Below are positions 1 through 11,942 of a stretch of 64,000 nucleotides of DNA, piece after piece. The translations under genes were made by a program, and so were the position numbers. The stretch is from Hyperoplus lanceolatus (Eukaryota > Chordata > Actinopteri > Uranoscopiformes > Ammodytidae), in the NCBI GenBank assembly GCA_026929865.2, contig CM049416.1, positions 5,073,501 to 5,137,500 of the forward strand. The letters are read 5' to 3'. The stretch's first letter is position 1; each line of letters opens with the position of its first letter. Below the pieces are notes generated by a model that saw nothing but the letters and a program-made list of their open reading frames with translations, searched no databases and was not told the origin of the DNA.

Positions 1-170
1 CATCTGTTGTATGGGCAAGTGCAATACCACGCATGGCTAACCTAAAGCGTGAGAGCACGTAGCTGGACGCAGAAACGAGAGAGGACGGGAGCGGAGGAGG
101 GAAAAGGAGGAGGGAAAGAGGATGGTAATTCAAGGCTGCAGGTTTAGTTTACCTGTCGTGGCAGCCAGAC

Positions 171-171
<1 letters not shown>

Positions 172-252
<81 letters not shown>
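172..252. repeat. (GT)n microsatellite, about 40 units
   Basis: Uninterrupted GT dinucleotide run. The Cys/Val reading frame that crosses it is an artefact of the repeat and not a gene. Confidence 0.98.
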
Positions 253-254
<2 letters not shown>

Positions 255-2400
255 AGAGATTCTACAAGTGCACAAGAGAGTTGTCGGGTTAGATTGCCCA
301 GTCCGATAAGTCCTCAGTTCCCATCTGGGAGTAGGAAGGCAACAAGTAACACTAGAATAAGTGGTCCTCCTGGAATAAATAAAGGCTTCTCCTCAATGCA
401 GAGGAGAAGGGGAATTGGGAAGGCAATTGAAACGTTTACAGGACTGGGATGAGCTGCTGCTGAGCGAGTAAGAAAAGAGTTAAGACAACAGATTAGAATT
501 AAATCAACTCGCCCTGATTCAAAAGTGTTTGAATGTTACATAAAACCAGGACGATTGTTTGAAAACCGAAAACAAAGACATTTTGGTCATTGTTTTTCAA
601 AGTTTCGAAATAGAAAGAAAAAGGAGGATTGTGCTAAATCCAGTGGTCAAGGCCAAGTTTGGAAAGGGCTTGCTGTGTTTTGAGGCATTAACTGCATAAT
701 AAACAACTTTCAATCACACACAGACCAAAGAAAAAAATGGCTCATAATGCATGACACATATTGCTTTACGAACCAATGTGTCCAAAATGTATTTCAGTTG
801 CACTTTTTAATTGTTTTTTAATTAATCAAATAATTAAGGAAATGGTTCACAATAGAATCTTAAAATATCCTTATCGTAAATATGATTCAATATAATGTTA
901 TTGTTTAATGTGTTTTTTTTTAATCACACAAAAGTTACACAAAGCAACCATTAACAGTTGCAAAATTAACTTGTTATTGTTCTTATTGTATCTGTAATCT
1001 TTACATTCAGTGGAGCTGAACAAAATTTCAATGGAAGCAAGCTTGTGAACTTGAGGAAGCACTAAACTATAAAACTGTCCCACTACCCCCCCACACCGGC
1101 ATCAACTGCACCAGTGTTTACTACCACCGTAACCACACAGCAGTACACTTTCATACAAAGACACTGCCTCTGATTGAGCAAAAGGCCATTAAAGTGCATG
1201 TGAGAACAGGGGAAACGTACAATGGAGAGGAAAAGGGTGTTGGCCTGGGGGAGGGGGGGGGGGGGATTAAGTGGGAATTTCAAGTGACAAAAACAGTAGG
1301 TAATCAACAGCAACGGTAGATGCAAGACAGGAAGGGTGTAAAGCATGAGGACAAAAGTAAGCTGTGTAGCCTTGGCCCTTAAGGAAAGACAGGGAGGTTT
1401 TCATTAATTGTCCTCACCCACCAACCTGTGTTTCCTTTCTAAGCTGGAACGTGCAGGGCAGCAGTCTTCACCGGCCACTGGGTTGGTCTGAACTAAAAAA
1501 CTAAAATCGATTATTTATCTTAAAAAAAAAAAAAAAAAAAACATGTTATTTTCAAAAACCAGGTTGATGGCATTTAAAAAATGAATCATCATCTTTCTAA
1601 CATTAATTTTTATTAAGTCCATAATATTAATTCACAATATCTTTCAAATGTCATTGTAAATGTCGATAGGTCTCTGCAAAACAACTCTACATTGTACGTA
1701 AAGCACCTGTCGGTTTGTCCCATTGGCTTGCATGTCACCTCAGGGTGAGTAATGCTGGCCATCTGGGGTCTGTTGCAGGGTGTGACTGGGTGGGTTGTAA
1801 ACCCTGAAGGGAGAGTGACAATTGTGACATCAAAAAGCCTTTATTATTGCTGCTTGTGTAACATTTATGTCAGCAAAGCGTAGTGAAGCAGCTTAAGAAC
1901 ATCATGTGATGAGCAACGAAAGAATGACAATCAATCAGAGATAAGCAAAACTAAATACCGCTGATAGTTAAGTTCCAGCCTCACTTCAACCTGTGAAATC
2001 CCATTCACAGAAACCGATGGAATCACTGCAGTGCAGAAATGTACACTAAGTTCCTTCATACAGTCGTTCTCGCAGGTAAAAAATGACTCTTTACCTCTCA
2101 CCAATGGCATGGATGTTTTTCCCAACGTTGGTTGACTGACATCCAGGAGCTGGCCCTGCTAGGAGAACTTCAATCTGAGATTGTTCGACGTCAGACTGTA
2201 TAATATAAATGTTGATAAAAGAAGCTTTTCAACAAGGCCACATGGTGTGGCTGTTTAACAGGGACCAATGCTAGCTTCTCCCCCAAATTGCGGAAGCTAA
2301 TTGGATAAGCTTGGTAGAAATTGTGTTATGTTAATGTTATTTTTACATCTGGTCAATGTTAGCTGAAGTGCACTCAGAATCCCACATTATACAAAAGGGA
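253..2400. other. Unassigned stretch
   Basis: No coding region or known repeat was recognised. It holds a G-run of about 20 bases at 1246-1265, broken by a single A, that could form a quadruplex, and an A-run of about 20 bases near 1521-1541. Short open frames here have no family resemblance. Confidence 0.5.
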
Positions 2401-2408
2401 AGGTATGT

Positions 2409-2662
2409 ACGGTGGCCCTGAAGTGCAAATCACAACGCAAATAGGAAAACACGACAACAAATTCACAAAACACAACAACAAATGATAAAACACAACGTCA
2501 CTGACTTCTACCAGAAAAGGTAGGGCCTACCTGCCATCATAGGAACCTCACTGATTGGATAGACACACTGATAGGCAGTGTATCTCACCAATCAGTTGTG
2601 TGTTGTGTTTACTACTTTTTGTTGTGTTTTTTTACGATTTGTTTCCACTTCAGGGCCACCGT
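2409..2662. mobile_element. Short MITE with 7-8 bp target duplication
   Basis: A 254-bp non-coding element. Its ends are inverted copies starting ACGGTGGCCCTGAAGTG. The flanks repeat AGGTATG (2401-2407 and 2663-2669); counting one more base gives an 8-bp duplication with one mismatch (AGGTATGT/AGGTATGA), as expected for hAT-type insertion. The inner ends are rich in AACACAA-type runs on one strand and their complement on the other, so the whole unit could fold. There is no transposase, so it must have been mobilised by another element. The hAT assignment rests only on duplication length. Confidence 0.8.
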
Positions 2663-2692
2663 AGGTATGAAGTCTATGTATGAGATACGAAC

Positions 2693-2740
2693 GATGGATG
2701 GATGGATGGATGGATGGATGGATGGATGGATGGATGGATG

Positions 2741-2819
<79 letters not shown>

Positions 2820-2820
2820 T
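2693..2820. repeat. Compound tetranucleotide repeat (GATG)n(GATA)n
   Basis: About 12 GATG units run into about 19 GATA units. The array begins about 30 bp beyond the right end of the neighbouring MITE. The Ser-Ile-Tyr-Leu frame on the minus strand is a repeat artefact. Confidence 0.97.
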
Positions 2821-2829
2821 GATTGATTT

Positions 2830-5039
2830 TGTTTTAACTTCACTTCATCAACATGTTGGAACACCCACAACCAAGATAGGAATAAAGATAACTTTTAGAG
2901 TCACGACATGCCTGCAAATGGCCCCTCAATTAACAGCAGTTGAGTATTTATTTATTTATTGGTTTGATTGATAAGTAAAACGTACGCCATGCGTGTCCCA
3001 AGGGGTAAAGGCCCCTTCATTGAATTATTCAAATGTATCATCGTATCTACCTGTCTGTCGCAATGTCATTCACCTGAGACATTTCTTAATGTTCTGCCAG
3101 CACAGCAGCTTGGCTAATCGCTGCAAAGAGGAACGCTGACTGAAGCTATTTTAGGAGAGAAGCCAAGACAGTGGACTTGGATTGATGATTGGATGGTATA
3201 CTGTCAGCATATCCTGTGGGAACACAACAATTCAAAATGTGTCCACAACATGAAGTCGCAGTTCAGCTTGGAGCTAAAACTGGCAAAGACTGTGCATTCA
3301 CTAGATAACAGAGTAAAGTGATATGGCGGAGAAAGAGAGAGGCTTCCAACCTGAGAGAGGAGAAAGGAAGAGAGAAATGAACAGGCTTTCATTGTGGCCT
3401 TGACTTTCCATCTCTAGTTCTCACGGCCATGCAACATGTTAATCGGCGGGAGGGTCAGAGGGGGCAGGAAGGTCCCTCTCAGAATACAGGAGGGGTCACA
3501 GGGGGTTAAAGCCAACGCCCGGATTGTATAATTGCCAAGAGTTTGTTGACGCGTTTATCTGTTTTCTTTTATTGAGCAGCACGAAAATGAATTGCTGAAT
3601 TATTAATACACTGGTTGATTGCTCTTCGCCACAAAGTGACTTTTGTCTGGGATGTTTCTGCTCCGGGTACATAAGCGAGCATTTAAACAGTATGGTTGGA
3701 ACTGGGAAGTGTTCTATGTTATTTATAGGAGCCTATGCATTTGTTTCATTATGTTAAAAAATATATATATTCTATTTAATAAGAATAAATTAATTCACAA
3801 TTATTGCATCAAGATGAACTAACCAATACAATAATATAATTTATAATAAAATATTTGTTTTATACCTCCTCGGGGAAAGCCTAAGAACTTTTTGAGCTCA
3901 ACACGGTGTATTAATGGGTTATACTTATATGCCCGATACCCGAAAAGAGTATCTAACCTAAGCATAGAAAGCATCTCTTTGAACTTGAATCGGATCGTCA
4001 GAACATGTTCTGAATGTGATAACATCATATTTCATATGCCTTTATACCTCAACAAATCATCATTATCCTATATCACATATCACCCTATTTTCATATTTCA
4101 ATCAAAGATTATTTTTCCATTTTGTTTAGATTTAGCAAATAGATAGGAACGCTTCACCTAGAACCTGGTTTATTTGATAGCTTTCAGCGCCCTGCCAACT
4201 AAATACAAACCTAAGCCTTTAAAAAATAGAATCAGCTCGATTGTGTAAGCTGTTATTTCAGCCATAGCAACCATGCGTGACCTCGGGAATCTATTAAAGA
4301 GTGATGCCACCCAATTCCCTGGAGAAGAAAAGCTGTTTTCAGCCAGTAAAATTTCATAACTGGAGATGTGCCAAGTTATCAGAATATGTATGCTTGATCT
4401 TTGACCTGTGCACTTATTTGGTTAACAAATATAATTTTCGAAAATAATACATTTTAATATTGTTTAATACTCTTTTTTGCAGAGTCGGCCCAGTTTTGTA
4501 GTAAAAGAGTATCACACAGAATGCAATGATAGCATAGCAAATGAATTGACATTTGACTATTGATTACAATTTGAATTGAAATGTTTAGCTGAGCAGGCTG
4601 GGCAATATGGAGACACATATCACAGTAAATAACAGCAATGTATATAGCCAGAGCATAAATAGTTTTTATATTTGATAATGTATCAAATTAAATCTGGGAC
4701 AGCCAGTTTTAGAGGGCCTTATGCTGGCGATAAAATATATAATAGTATTATTATCCATAATTTACAGGTGCTATGCTTGAGTACAGCCAGTGCAAGCCCA
4801 GACTCAGTTTATCCACATCCACCCTCAGCCAGTACTAACACAGACCATAATTTATAAGGACTGGACAAATTACTATGCAGCAGAGCCAAACCCAATGTTA
4901 TATTTTACTTTTTCTTTCTTTTTCTACTATTCTATTCCCCATCACCACAATTGGACCTTTTACAGAGACATCGCTATTTGGCTAGAGCATTCATTCTGAC
5001 AATGATTAATTCAAAAGGCTGATGTTGTGCACATTCATA
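2830..5039. other. Unassigned AT-rich stretch
   Basis: No gene or recognised repeat. The block at about 3530-3680 looks repeat-free, carries TAAT/ATTA-type motifs and reads like a conserved non-coding element, but nothing in one sequence can prove that. Confidence 0.4.
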
Positions 5040-5230
5040 TGTGGGCGATGCGGGACAGAATAAGTGTCAAAAGAATAAAATGTCCGCACAATAGCTTCAC
5101 TTTGCCACGCACTGACACAATGTTTCGACCAACAATTTGTTCTTCCTCAGGTTTAAGTGATTACTGTGACCTATGAACCTTATCTAGTTGTATCGCATCA
5201 CGTGACCAGGAAGGTGATGCAAAACAAAAT
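5040..5230 (-). repeat. Possible Penelope-like or LINE tail relic
   Basis: Read on the minus strand, the segment contains CTGAGGAAGAACAAATTG followed closely by GTCGAAACATTGTG. That resembles the conserved phrase found just after the endonuclease of Penelope-like retroelements and their tails in fish. No open frame survives, so the family call is tentative. Confidence 0.3.
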
Positions 5231-5377
5231 AAATATATAATATACACAGTAGATTATATTTACACCAAACCAGAGAAAGCTACACATTAAGAAAAAAACA
5301 AAACGATTACTAGATGTAAAGGTACAAAAACAGCAGTGACTAAATATGGCATATAACATGTCAAAACAATAACTCCT

Positions 5378-5382
<5 letters not shown>

Positions 5383-5426
<44 letters not shown>
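5383..5426. repeat. (AC)n microsatellite
   Basis: About 22 uninterrupted AC units. Confidence 0.97.
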
Positions 5427-5428
<2 letters not shown>

Positions 5429-5762
5429 TAATAACACTTGTCAGCACTACCTCACTCCAGACAGAGACAGTTACAGAACAATAGGAGATACTGAAATTTC
5501 AAATGTTCATGTGTAATTATAGCGTGAGTGTATGTGTGTCTGGGAATATTTGAAGAGTCCTGGAAGAACATGCTAATTAGACGGTTGACATTTAAATAAA
5601 AGCGCACATCCTGTTGTATTGATTCAAGCTAGTTAACCTTGAGCGAAACTGCTTGTGTTGGCAAACCCTCGCCTGCAGCATTTACCCTTTATAGGACACA
5701 CAGGATGCACAAAGAAAGATTGATCACATGATTTGTATCATTCCAAAACAAGTTTAAGTGTT

Positions 5763-5785
5763 TGTGTGTGTGTGTGTGTGTGTGT
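5763..5785. repeat. (GT)n microsatellite
   Basis: About 11 GT units. The following 600 bases up to the hAT-like element hold nothing recognised. Confidence 0.95.
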
Positions 5786-7170
5786 AATTTCTTTGACACA
5801 CACTACACCTGGTGACTAAGTCGACAAGCATCTTCACTATGCTTTCATCCCAACGGATTGTTTTCTTTGTGGCTTATCATCCCTCACTTTGTGTTCTCTG
5901 CACTGCTTTAGCCATAGCTAATCTGTAGAGCTTTTTTATTTGCACTTTGACAGTCTATTTTTCTTTGCAACGTCCTTTTACCCATCTCTGCCTCTGGCAG
6001 TGATCACCTTTGAAGGCCCAAGGAACTCCAACAGTTTTTTTGTTTTTTTATTTTTTTCCGATCGGTCCTGAAACGAGCCGTCTGGACTATTCTGCGCTTT
6101 CATCGCGGGTTTTCCGTCACATCTTCAAATATTTTTTCAAACAGTGTTTACTCAGTGAGCGCTTTCCAACACCGCCCTGTTTCACACACATTGTAACCTG
6201 GGGGTGAGCAGCACGTAAACTGTTATGTAAAACCAACGCTGCTGTCCATACTGGTTCCATTTAAGCCTTGCAAACAAAAGACCAAAACAAAATCAGCCCG
6301 ATATTTATTCATTACTATGATTACGCAAGCTGAAGGTGTTCAACCATCCCTTCGAATGAACCACATGGTGACGTATTGGTTGCTTTTGGAACACTGTATA
6401 TTAGGGCTGCTCGATTATGGCAAAAATGATAATCACGATTATTTTGATTGATATTGTAATCACGATTATTAAAGACGATTATTCACTGTAGGGATGCCTG
6501 AAAATGAAAATTCTGTCAATTATTTCAACATTGCATAAATTAAACTCCCAAATAATGTTCAAACATACAACCAAAAAGCCATCCTAAATAAACAGTGAAA
6601 CCTTCCAATCTAAGAGTAAAATTAATATATTACCAGGGATGTGATTGTGACCAACTCATTTATTTGCACGTTGAGGAGGTATGAATCTACGAAAAGATCA
6701 ACTTATTGCCTTTTTTGTGCAGGTTGAGTTGCTGAAAAAAAACTGCACAGCAGCTGCCAACGTAGCCTAATATTCAGACTTCAGAATTTGCATCAAAGCC
6801 CTAATGATCATAAAAACAAGAGGCTTTATTTAAACGATGTCCATGGTGGTTATTGTAATTTTTTCGGCTGTAGACTGAAACTAACGGAGGGAGGCGGCTC
6901 ACTGTATATTTTCTCTAGTCGCGCTGTCAGTTTGGTGAAATGGCTCTGTGTATGCAGGCTCAAGAAATACAATCCGATCGCGGAAGCCTTCCACATCATC
7001 AACGTGAACGGGCAGGATATCCCCGTTTCATTTTAGTCGTAAAGCCACAGGGCTTTTCTGTGCGGCGGCTCACACTGGCGAGGTGTCACTGTGAATGACA
7101 CCGTTACCCACCGTTACGGAGTTCCAACTGACAACTCGCTATTTCGATCGCGCAAGGCTTTTGTGTTTCG

Positions 7171-8140
7171 ATTTGATTGATTGATTTTATTTTATTTGTG
7201 TATGGACATGACAATGACATTGGACGAACCAGATGCAATGTTTTCAGTGTATTAGCATAAATGCTAGTTTACAACACCTGTCCACAGGAGGCTTTTAAAA
7301 ACAACAAAATAAACAAGTCAAAACAAAAACAAGATCAAAATACTGATAAAAACTGACAATTAAGAGTAAAAATGCAGAATACAATGGAGTACAGAGCAGC
7401 AATATAATGAGTCAAATATATATATATATATAGGATACGTTGAGTAAAACAAAGGCAGCATGATCAAACAATACACCAGTTTTATTATTAGTATTATTAT
7501 TTGTGTGAGCACTGTTGATTTGATTTGAGCCGTTGTTTAAGTTCTCTGTTAAAAGTGTTGCTATTAGTCTCTAGTTTTAGACTAGTGGGCAAGAGGTTCC
7601 ACAGTTTTGCCCCCTTTGCAGAGAAAACAGACTGACCGAAAGATGTCTTGTGCATTGGAACAAGACAATCACCATTGATGGAGGCTCGTGTATTTGCCCG
7701 ACGAGAGCTCTGACGTCTGATGGCCAATTCAGACAATCCTGATGACATTTTGAACTGTTTTAACTTGTTCATTAGAGTACTGTGGTTTACCATGTCAAAG
7801 GCCTTTTTTAGGTCTAGGAACACTGCCCCAACAACATTTCCTTTATCCATTGAAGCTTTTATGTTTTCAAGCAAATAACAATTAGCTGTTTCAGTTGAGT
7901 ATTTCTGTCTAAACCCAAACTGCTGTGGATGAAGCAGCTGGTTAGACTCTAAATGTTCAATTAGTTGCTCAGCTATAATTTTCTCCAGAACCTTTGAGAC
8001 AACAGGAAGAATAGCAATAGGCCTATAATTACTCGCTATGTCCTTGTCTCCTGATTTATAGACAGGGGTAATTATTGCAGTTTTCCATCTTTCTGGGAAT
8101 GTTTTGGTTTGTATAGATTTAAGATCAGTCTTGGGCGAGT
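7171..8140 (-). mobile_element. L2/CR1/Rex-like LINE fragment
   Basis: The minus-strand LINE fragment ends (3') in a short TGATTGATTGATT tail at its left edge and is truncated at its 5' side near 8140. It sits inside the hAT-like element, so it inserted later. I could not fix a target duplication. The first 45 or so residues of the open frame that crosses its 5' edge belong to the hAT-like element and not to the LINE. Confidence 0.75.
7497..8140 (-). pseudogene. LINE reverse transcriptase, internally deleted
   Basis: The frame carries reverse transcriptase motifs: FPERWK, then NYRPIAILPVVSKVLEKII, FGFRQKYSTETA and the catalytic-region motif FLDLKKAFDMVNH. It then jumps directly to C-terminal LINE sequence (AKGAKLWNLLPTSLK). 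The middle of the polymerase, including the YADD active-site box and the GVPQGS region, is missing, so the protein could not work. The motif style fits the Jockey-superfamily L2/CR1/Rex1 group. Endonuclease and N-terminal part are absent through 5' truncation. Confidence 0.8.
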
Positions 8141-10056
8141 ACTTTAACTTTATGCTGAATAAACCATTGCACTGCAATCGCTGAAAGCGAAAGTGTTCGG
8201 GCGGGGCGGGGCAGAGCGGAGCGCACACAGAAGGGTTCGCTGCATTTACCACACAAGACACGGCGTGGGACACAATGACCGTTTTATTATGATTATCTTG
8301 TTTTCATGATCGAGGAAAATCGTAATCGAAATTAAATTTCAATTAATCGCCCAGCCCTACTGTATATGCAACCTAGATAGTAGACTTAAAAACATCTCCA
8401 AGTATAATAGGTGTGCCCTTATTGATTTAGTTTCATGTTAGGATGCTGCTGGTAGAATTTAGCTCAAAACACAAGTGTGCCTAGCATTTAGCATCTAATC
8501 TTCTTAGGAAGAGGGTTTCTCCAGAAGGTAGGCTATACCGGAAGTGAAACCTCAAGGGGGAGAGCTCAATTGAGACTTTGTATGACAACCCAAAGACTGG
8601 ATTGTCCAAAGGAGCCTACTCAAACTAGGGTGGTAGCTAAAAAAAAGCATCCCTTTGTATTGACCATGGTTGAGACGTATTCCTTCTATAAATGCAACCA
8701 TTGTGTGTCATTCTTTGTGTTTTTGTAACTGTTGTGGGAACAATTGGAATTCCACAGGTCATTTGTTCATTGTGTGACTTGAACCTAGCTTTAATTGTGT
8801 TTTGTCGCACCTTTCCTAAAATCACTTCCTGTAACTGTAACCTGCTACCTCGGTAGCTAATACCCCCAGCTCCCCTATGGTTCACTCTCTTCTCTTTTCC
8901 TCTGGGTAGGGGTCTCCAGTCTTGTGTAGCCTGCTTTGGGCCGAAGCACTGGACTGTTTTCCTTACGGCAGAGATACAAGAACTTTCCTATGATTCCTGA
9001 TAAACTGTTAACCTTGAGCCAAGAAGTTTATTTAGCGCCGGCAGCTACAAAACACAATCTGCCAGCTAAATGCCAAGCTCCACGCCAACTCTGCAAAGTC
9101 CGACTTGCTTCCTCCAACCTGTGCCATTCGATCACTGCACAGGAAGGAATGCCTTCAAGCTCATCTAACCTGGCCCTGTCATCCCACGCAGATCAAACAC
9201 ACACACACAAACACGCAAAACAAAGAAACACTCCTGGCGCACATCTAACTTATGCACACACACGCGCACGTACAGCAACACACACACACACTCTTGCTCT
9301 AGTCTTGCAGTTAATGACATTTTGATAGATTACATAGAGGGTTTTACTTTTATCTCTTAAATAAATGTTATTTGAGAAATTATACTGTTTTTTTAATGTT
9401 GCATAATACTTAGTGTTGCCAACCTCTACTTTCATAACTCCAAAACCCGTCAACCTTTACTTGCTATTGATATCGTCATTCTGGTCGTGCTTATTCAAAT
9501 AAATATCAATCAGAAGTCCAAATTCATAGTATATTTAATGAGATAATGTATCTATCGGCTATACATATTCCCTTTTCTAAGGATGGTGACCAGAAGTGAA
9601 TTCATTGATAGTTAAATTATGTTATTCCCTATAAATGCTGATACCGCTTGATAGCCGGAAGTGAGTGAAACCCTCCAATTCACTGCATTATTTTAATGCA
9701 TCCAAACTGTACAGACAAAAGCGCTAATTCCTTTTCATGCATCGAAGCCAGTGTCTGTTCACCAATGTCACCTGCCTATTTATTGTGTCGAGGCAAACAA
9801 TGCGATTTTGATGTGAAGATTGCTACCGGGATATGACAATGAGATATCTTCGACCTTAGGCCGAAAACAACAAGTGAACCCTGTGGGGGCCGTGACTGTT
9901 TTAAATTAGCCATAGATTAGGGAGAAAATGAAATTAATTGATACGCATCTGAAAGTCATTTATTCACTGAGGTAAAGAGGGCAGGGCAAGAGGTGATGGG
10001 AGGGATGAAAAGGGTGAATGGATTTAGAGAGTGATCGACCTTGGCTTCAGCCCGCA

Positions 10057-10103
10057 AACACACACACACACACAACACACACAGACACACACACACACAC
10101 ACA
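10057..10103. repeat. Interrupted (CA)n microsatellite
   Basis: CA units with two small interruptions. Confidence 0.95.
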
Positions 10104-11890
10104 GCTGCAATGTTGGTCCTTATCAGTGATTAAGGGAGATGAAGCATTGTGCATTACATTGCGTCATCATTTATCTGTCTTTCTCTCTCTCTTTTAATCA
10201 ATCTCCCTGCCCACACAGTAGCTTCCTGACCGACCCAGATACACTTACCGGCAATACTGCATTCTGTATTAGTTTGTACGCATTGCTCGCTGTATCCGGT
10301 GACCTCCTCTGTGTCCTTTGAACCCCTCTATGATTGTACACTGCCCTGAAATTCCTCACAGAGCTTACTGGATTTGTGTAGCACTTACTGTGGAAAAATG
10401 TACAATGTATACCTTGGGACTAAACGTTTTTGGCTTATAAAGCTTTGTATTGGCAACAAATCACACGGCTACTGTTGAATATGTGAAAGGGGTTTCAGAT
10501 TGATGAAGCTGCTGTTTCTGCAGTTCCCTTTAGCTTTACCGTATCGGGCATTTTAGCGTCTTTTAAAGCTTGGCTCATTGTTTCGGATGCATGGCACAAC
10601 TTGACAGTGTTCTTTCACGCAAAACGGCTCTACATAGATTATCCTACCCAAGAAAGCAACTAACTGGTGAACATAGTGCAGCAATGTTCAGCATTTATCA
10701 GAAACAGATGTTTCTCTTGGGTTTGTTGGTAGAGCCAAGAAAACAACGCTAAGCAGAAACATGACTCCAAATATATGCTAATGTTGCTCAGTGTTTGCCA
10801 AATGAGCAAATAAGCAAATTTGCCAACACATTTGTCATGCTAATGTTATTAGGTAATAAATGTCAAGTTCTTGTGTACAACTTCTTTCTATTTCCCCCTT
10901 CAAGATCTGCTTTGCATGTTTGATACATGCCTGGACAATAAGTAGACACTGCATGATTCATTATGGCTATCATTTATTTGTCGGTGTCTAAACCAATGTC
11001 TTGCTCTGTCTAGTAAACAACACAAGATGTATGTAACCTTATCAACTACAATTACATTCTCAATTTTTGTAGATTTGTAGTAAAGTAAAATATTAGTCCA
11101 AGGCAGTGCATTGCAAATGTTTCCTTGAGAAGACATAATGTGGCTATGATGTCTCTTGACTTACGTTTAGATTTGTACTCCCATGAATATGACAGAAGTG
11201 GAAGGTAGTAATGAGTAGTCATTAGGCAAGAACTCTGAGCGAACGAGAACTTGGGCGAGACACCAGACGAGAGGATACGATACATAGACAATTACTCATC
11301 CCATACACAGGCTAAAAACAACACAGGCACACTTCCACAAGTACAGGCACACTGGATTTTAGAACAACTGGATTTTAGAACACTCTTTCGCATTCCTCCC
11401 AATAACCCTCTTCCTCCTGCCACGGCCAAACCCAAACCGTCCACTTATACATGCATTCATTGACCCACTATCTGTCTGGCTCATTGACAACAGCACGCTG
11501 CTGATCGCTACAATGAGGTTCAATGTTATCTCAACCTGTCCATCAGTAAACCAGAAGAAGCGTAGCGTCTCTTTGGTTGCGGCTTAACGCTCAGTCTGCT
11601 CTACTGATGAGCCAGAAACACTTAGAGGAACTACTTAAAAACCCTGATCCACCGTAGCTTTGCAACTAGCACAACATGATTTGACTTTTATTCTTTGTCT
11701 TTTCAGCATTGGTTATAGTATATTAAAACAGGGTCTAGTTCCTGTTTGCAGTTGGGTCAGTGTGCAAACCATCTAAGAACCGGTTTGCTTTTCACTAGCA
11801 AAAGAGCAACATCATAACATCGCTAACTTCAAACACAACAGCACACTCTACCGCATTTTCAAACATGTTATTACTAGCTTTTCTTTGCGG

Positions 11891-11942
11891 CCCTCTCAAA
11901 CAGCCCTCTCAAACAGCCCTCTCAAACAGCCCTCTCAAACTG
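11891..11942. repeat. 13-bp tandem repeat, four copies
   Basis: Four head-to-tail copies of CCCTCTCAAACAG; the last copy differs by one base. There are no spacers, so it is a minisatellite seed and not a CRISPR array. Confidence 0.95.

Larger units (their letters stand above)
6402..8359. mobile_element. hAT-like non-autonomous element with nested LINE
   Basis: The element is bounded by a perfect 8-bp direct repeat CTGTATAT (6394-6401 and 8360-8367), the duplication length of the hAT superfamily. Its ends are inverted and begin TAGGGCTG followed by a CGATTA core; the subterminal DNA is rich in ATCACGATTATT-type motifs. There is no hAT transposase frame. The original unit was about 1 kb; the remainder is a LINE fragment that landed inside it (about 7171-8140). 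Elements with this CGATTA-rich end are common in teleosts, which is established knowledge recalled here and not a search result. Confidence 0.85.

Noticed and set aside
174-452. 92-codon open frame through the GT repeat
   Set aside because: The frame is produced by the dinucleotide repeat; the remainder shows no family resemblance. The same holds for frames at 25204-25452, 29399-29708 and 34457-34645.
2592-2870. Open frame with a repeated Ser-Ile-Tyr-Leu motif
   Set aside because: Translation of the GATA/GATG array, not a protein.
8936-9325. 129-codon open frame on the plus strand
   Set aside because: It runs into a CA-rich tract, has no recognisable domain, and has no splice or conservation support.
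11891-11942. Short regular repeat as a possible CRISPR array
   Set aside because: The 13-bp units are directly adjacent with no spacers, and the DNA is from a vertebrate.
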